64,000 nt of DNA, taken from positions 22,024 through 86,023 of the forward strand of contig JAJTEF010000006.1 in assembly GCA_021300355.1 (NCBI GenBank). The letters are read 5' to 3'. A model generated the notes under the pieces. It searched no databases, had not been told where the DNA came from, and saw only the letters and a list, made by a program, of their open reading frames with translations. Below, one piece after another: positions 63,345 to 64,000 of this stretch. Source of the DNA: Sphingomonadaceae bacterium (lineage in GTDB: Bacteria; Pseudomonadota; Alphaproteobacteria; Sphingomonadales; Sphingomonadaceae). The translations under genes and the position numbers were made by a program. The stretch's first letter is position 1. Each line of letters starts with the position of its first letter.

Positions 63345-63819
63345 GCGCTGCTGTCTTCCAAAAATGGATCATGGCTTCGCTGTAGCTGAGCGGAACATAG
63401 GCATGGCAGATATCGTCATCCACCACATGCAGGCGAACGTTGACGTGGTCGATGATTGTTGCCGCGCTGCATCCGGACGCGAAATTCGGGCTTTCCGCAT
63501 CGAAAACGCCGCCTTCCATCAACAATGTGCGCCAGCCTTTTCCAGAGAGCTGCACCCGCACAACGCTGCCGCCAATTGCGGTGAGCGCACCGTCATCCGC
63601 CAATAGGCCGGGCAGTGCCGACACATCGCCTTCAACCAGCCACACGGTGGGCTCATAACGGATCAGGCGGAGTGCATCATTGCCGTCAGAACAACCAATG
63701 GCTGGCAAGGCAAAGCCGGCAGCTTTCTTAAACCTTGCTGCAACAGCCGCCGGGTTGCTCCATATCTCCAGAGCATGAAGCGGCGCTGCGGGCAGCATTG
63801 TGATTGTTACATCAGTCAC
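63328..63819 (-). CDS. soxG: second sarcosine oxidase gamma-like subunit
   Basis: A 163-residue protein resembling sarcosine oxidase gamma subunits: TVWLVEGDVSALPGLLADD, GGSVVRVQLSGKGWRTLLMEGGVFD, NVRLHVVDDDICHAYVPLSYSEAMIHFW. It starts with GTG at 63819, overlapping the stop of the upstream SoxA-like gene (GTGACTGA), so it is the last gene of a second, leftward sox cluster. It is clearly diverged from soxG at 58758. Confidence 0.75.
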   Translation of the reverse strand: MTDVTITMLPAAPLHALEIWSNPAAVAARFKKAAGFALPAIGCSDGNDALRLIRYEPTVWLVEGDVSALPGLLADDGALTAIGGSVVRVQLSGKGWRTLLMEGGVFDAESPNFASGCSAATIIDHVNVRLHVVDDDICHAYVPLSYSEAMIHFWKTAALNLTL

Positions 63820-64000
63820 GATAACGCTCCCCGGCCGTGTCGTAGAAATGCGGTGCCACAACGCGAACCCGCGCCATTTGACCGCGCGTGGGTGAGGTTG
63901 CGATAAGCTCTTCCCCGTGCCGTGCAAAGCCGTCGGTCAATTGGCCAAGCGCAATCGACCCGCCGTCCAGTATCCGAAACGCAGCGGCGCTAACATGGCC
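63812..64000 (-). CDS. soxA: second sarcosine oxidase alpha-like subunit, C-terminus only
   Basis: The last 62 codons of a leftward gene that continues beyond the window. The segment GHVSAAAFRILDGGSIALGQ resembles the C-terminal GHVTSSYWSETLGRSIA region of SoxA (compare 58590-58640 of the first copy), followed by TSPTRGQMARVRVV. The stop overlaps the start of the sox gamma gene. Only the C-terminal beta-barrel is seen, so a dimethylglycine dehydrogenase relative is possible. Confidence 0.72.
   Translation of the reverse strand, partial: GHVSAAAFRILDGGSIALGQLTDGFARHGEELIATSPTRGQMARVRVVAPHFYDTAGERYRD

Overview
The window reads as a chromosomal segment of an aerobic alphaproteobacterium of the order Sphingomonadales (Sphingopyxis/Sphingorhabdus-like). 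This is inferred from family-level similarity: a TonB-ExbB-ExbD-ExbD cluster, a DUF2794 gene next to cysE, long PstC/PstA permeases, GluQ-type synthetase, PII-glutamine synthetase order, and proteorhodopsin. No 16S gene is present to fix the genus. Coding density is high, most genes are housekeeping, and there is no phage, insertion sequence or CRISPR array.

Left part (1-18 kb). A partial HNH endonuclease, gluQ, a twin-TM protein and a corrinoid adenosyltransferase come first, then a secreted unknown protein and the TonB energy-transducing operon. An M20 peptidase with an internal 21-residue tandem duplication follows. The most interesting locus is at 7.7-10.3 kb: proteorhodopsin and its retinal-forming dioxygenase (blh) are transcribed leftward, and a short LOV-LuxR protein (EL222-like blue-light transcription factor) is transcribed rightward from a shared 184-bp region. 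That region carries three copies of the 7-mer CGACATC (two as an inverted repeat that could sequester the proteorhodopsin ribosome-binding site). Next come glnB-glnA behind a sigma-54-like promoter, a PQQ alcohol dehydrogenase, a DJ-1 family protein, and a thiolase/acyl-CoA ligase pair.

Middle (18-46 kb). An aldehyde dehydrogenase, tRNA-Leu(CAA), quinone oxidoreductase/SDR, a LplT-like MFS protein, pgsA-moaD-moaE, divergent oxyR/cysE with DUF2794, and an SDR lead to a phosphate regulon: phosphate porin, then phoR-pstSCAB-phoU-phoB on the opposite strand, with Pho-box-like sites. Gph/glmU/glmS follow, with a PIN-RHH toxin-antitoxin pair wedged between glmU and glmS. Two tiny membrane proteins precede argD-argF-hslO.

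Right part (46-64 kb). gcdH (lysine to glutaryl-CoA route) is divergent from a frame-broken AASA dehydrogenase gene and a carotenoid-oxygenase-family gene. A tightly packed ten-kilobase operon then encodes glycine betaine catabolism: a dimethylglycine-dehydrogenase-like flavoprotein, a GbcA-like Rieske oxygenase, heterotetrameric sarcosine oxidase (soxBDAG; soxA has a one-base frameshift) and a BCCT transporter, followed by a LysR regulator that shares a 9-bp motif with the operon promoter. A lipase-like hydrolase and the end of a second, opposing sarcosine-oxidase cluster (soxA C-terminus, soxG) close the window.

Two coding sequences (AASA dehydrogenase and soxA) are disrupted; whether these are real mutations or sequence errors cannot be decided from the sequence alone.
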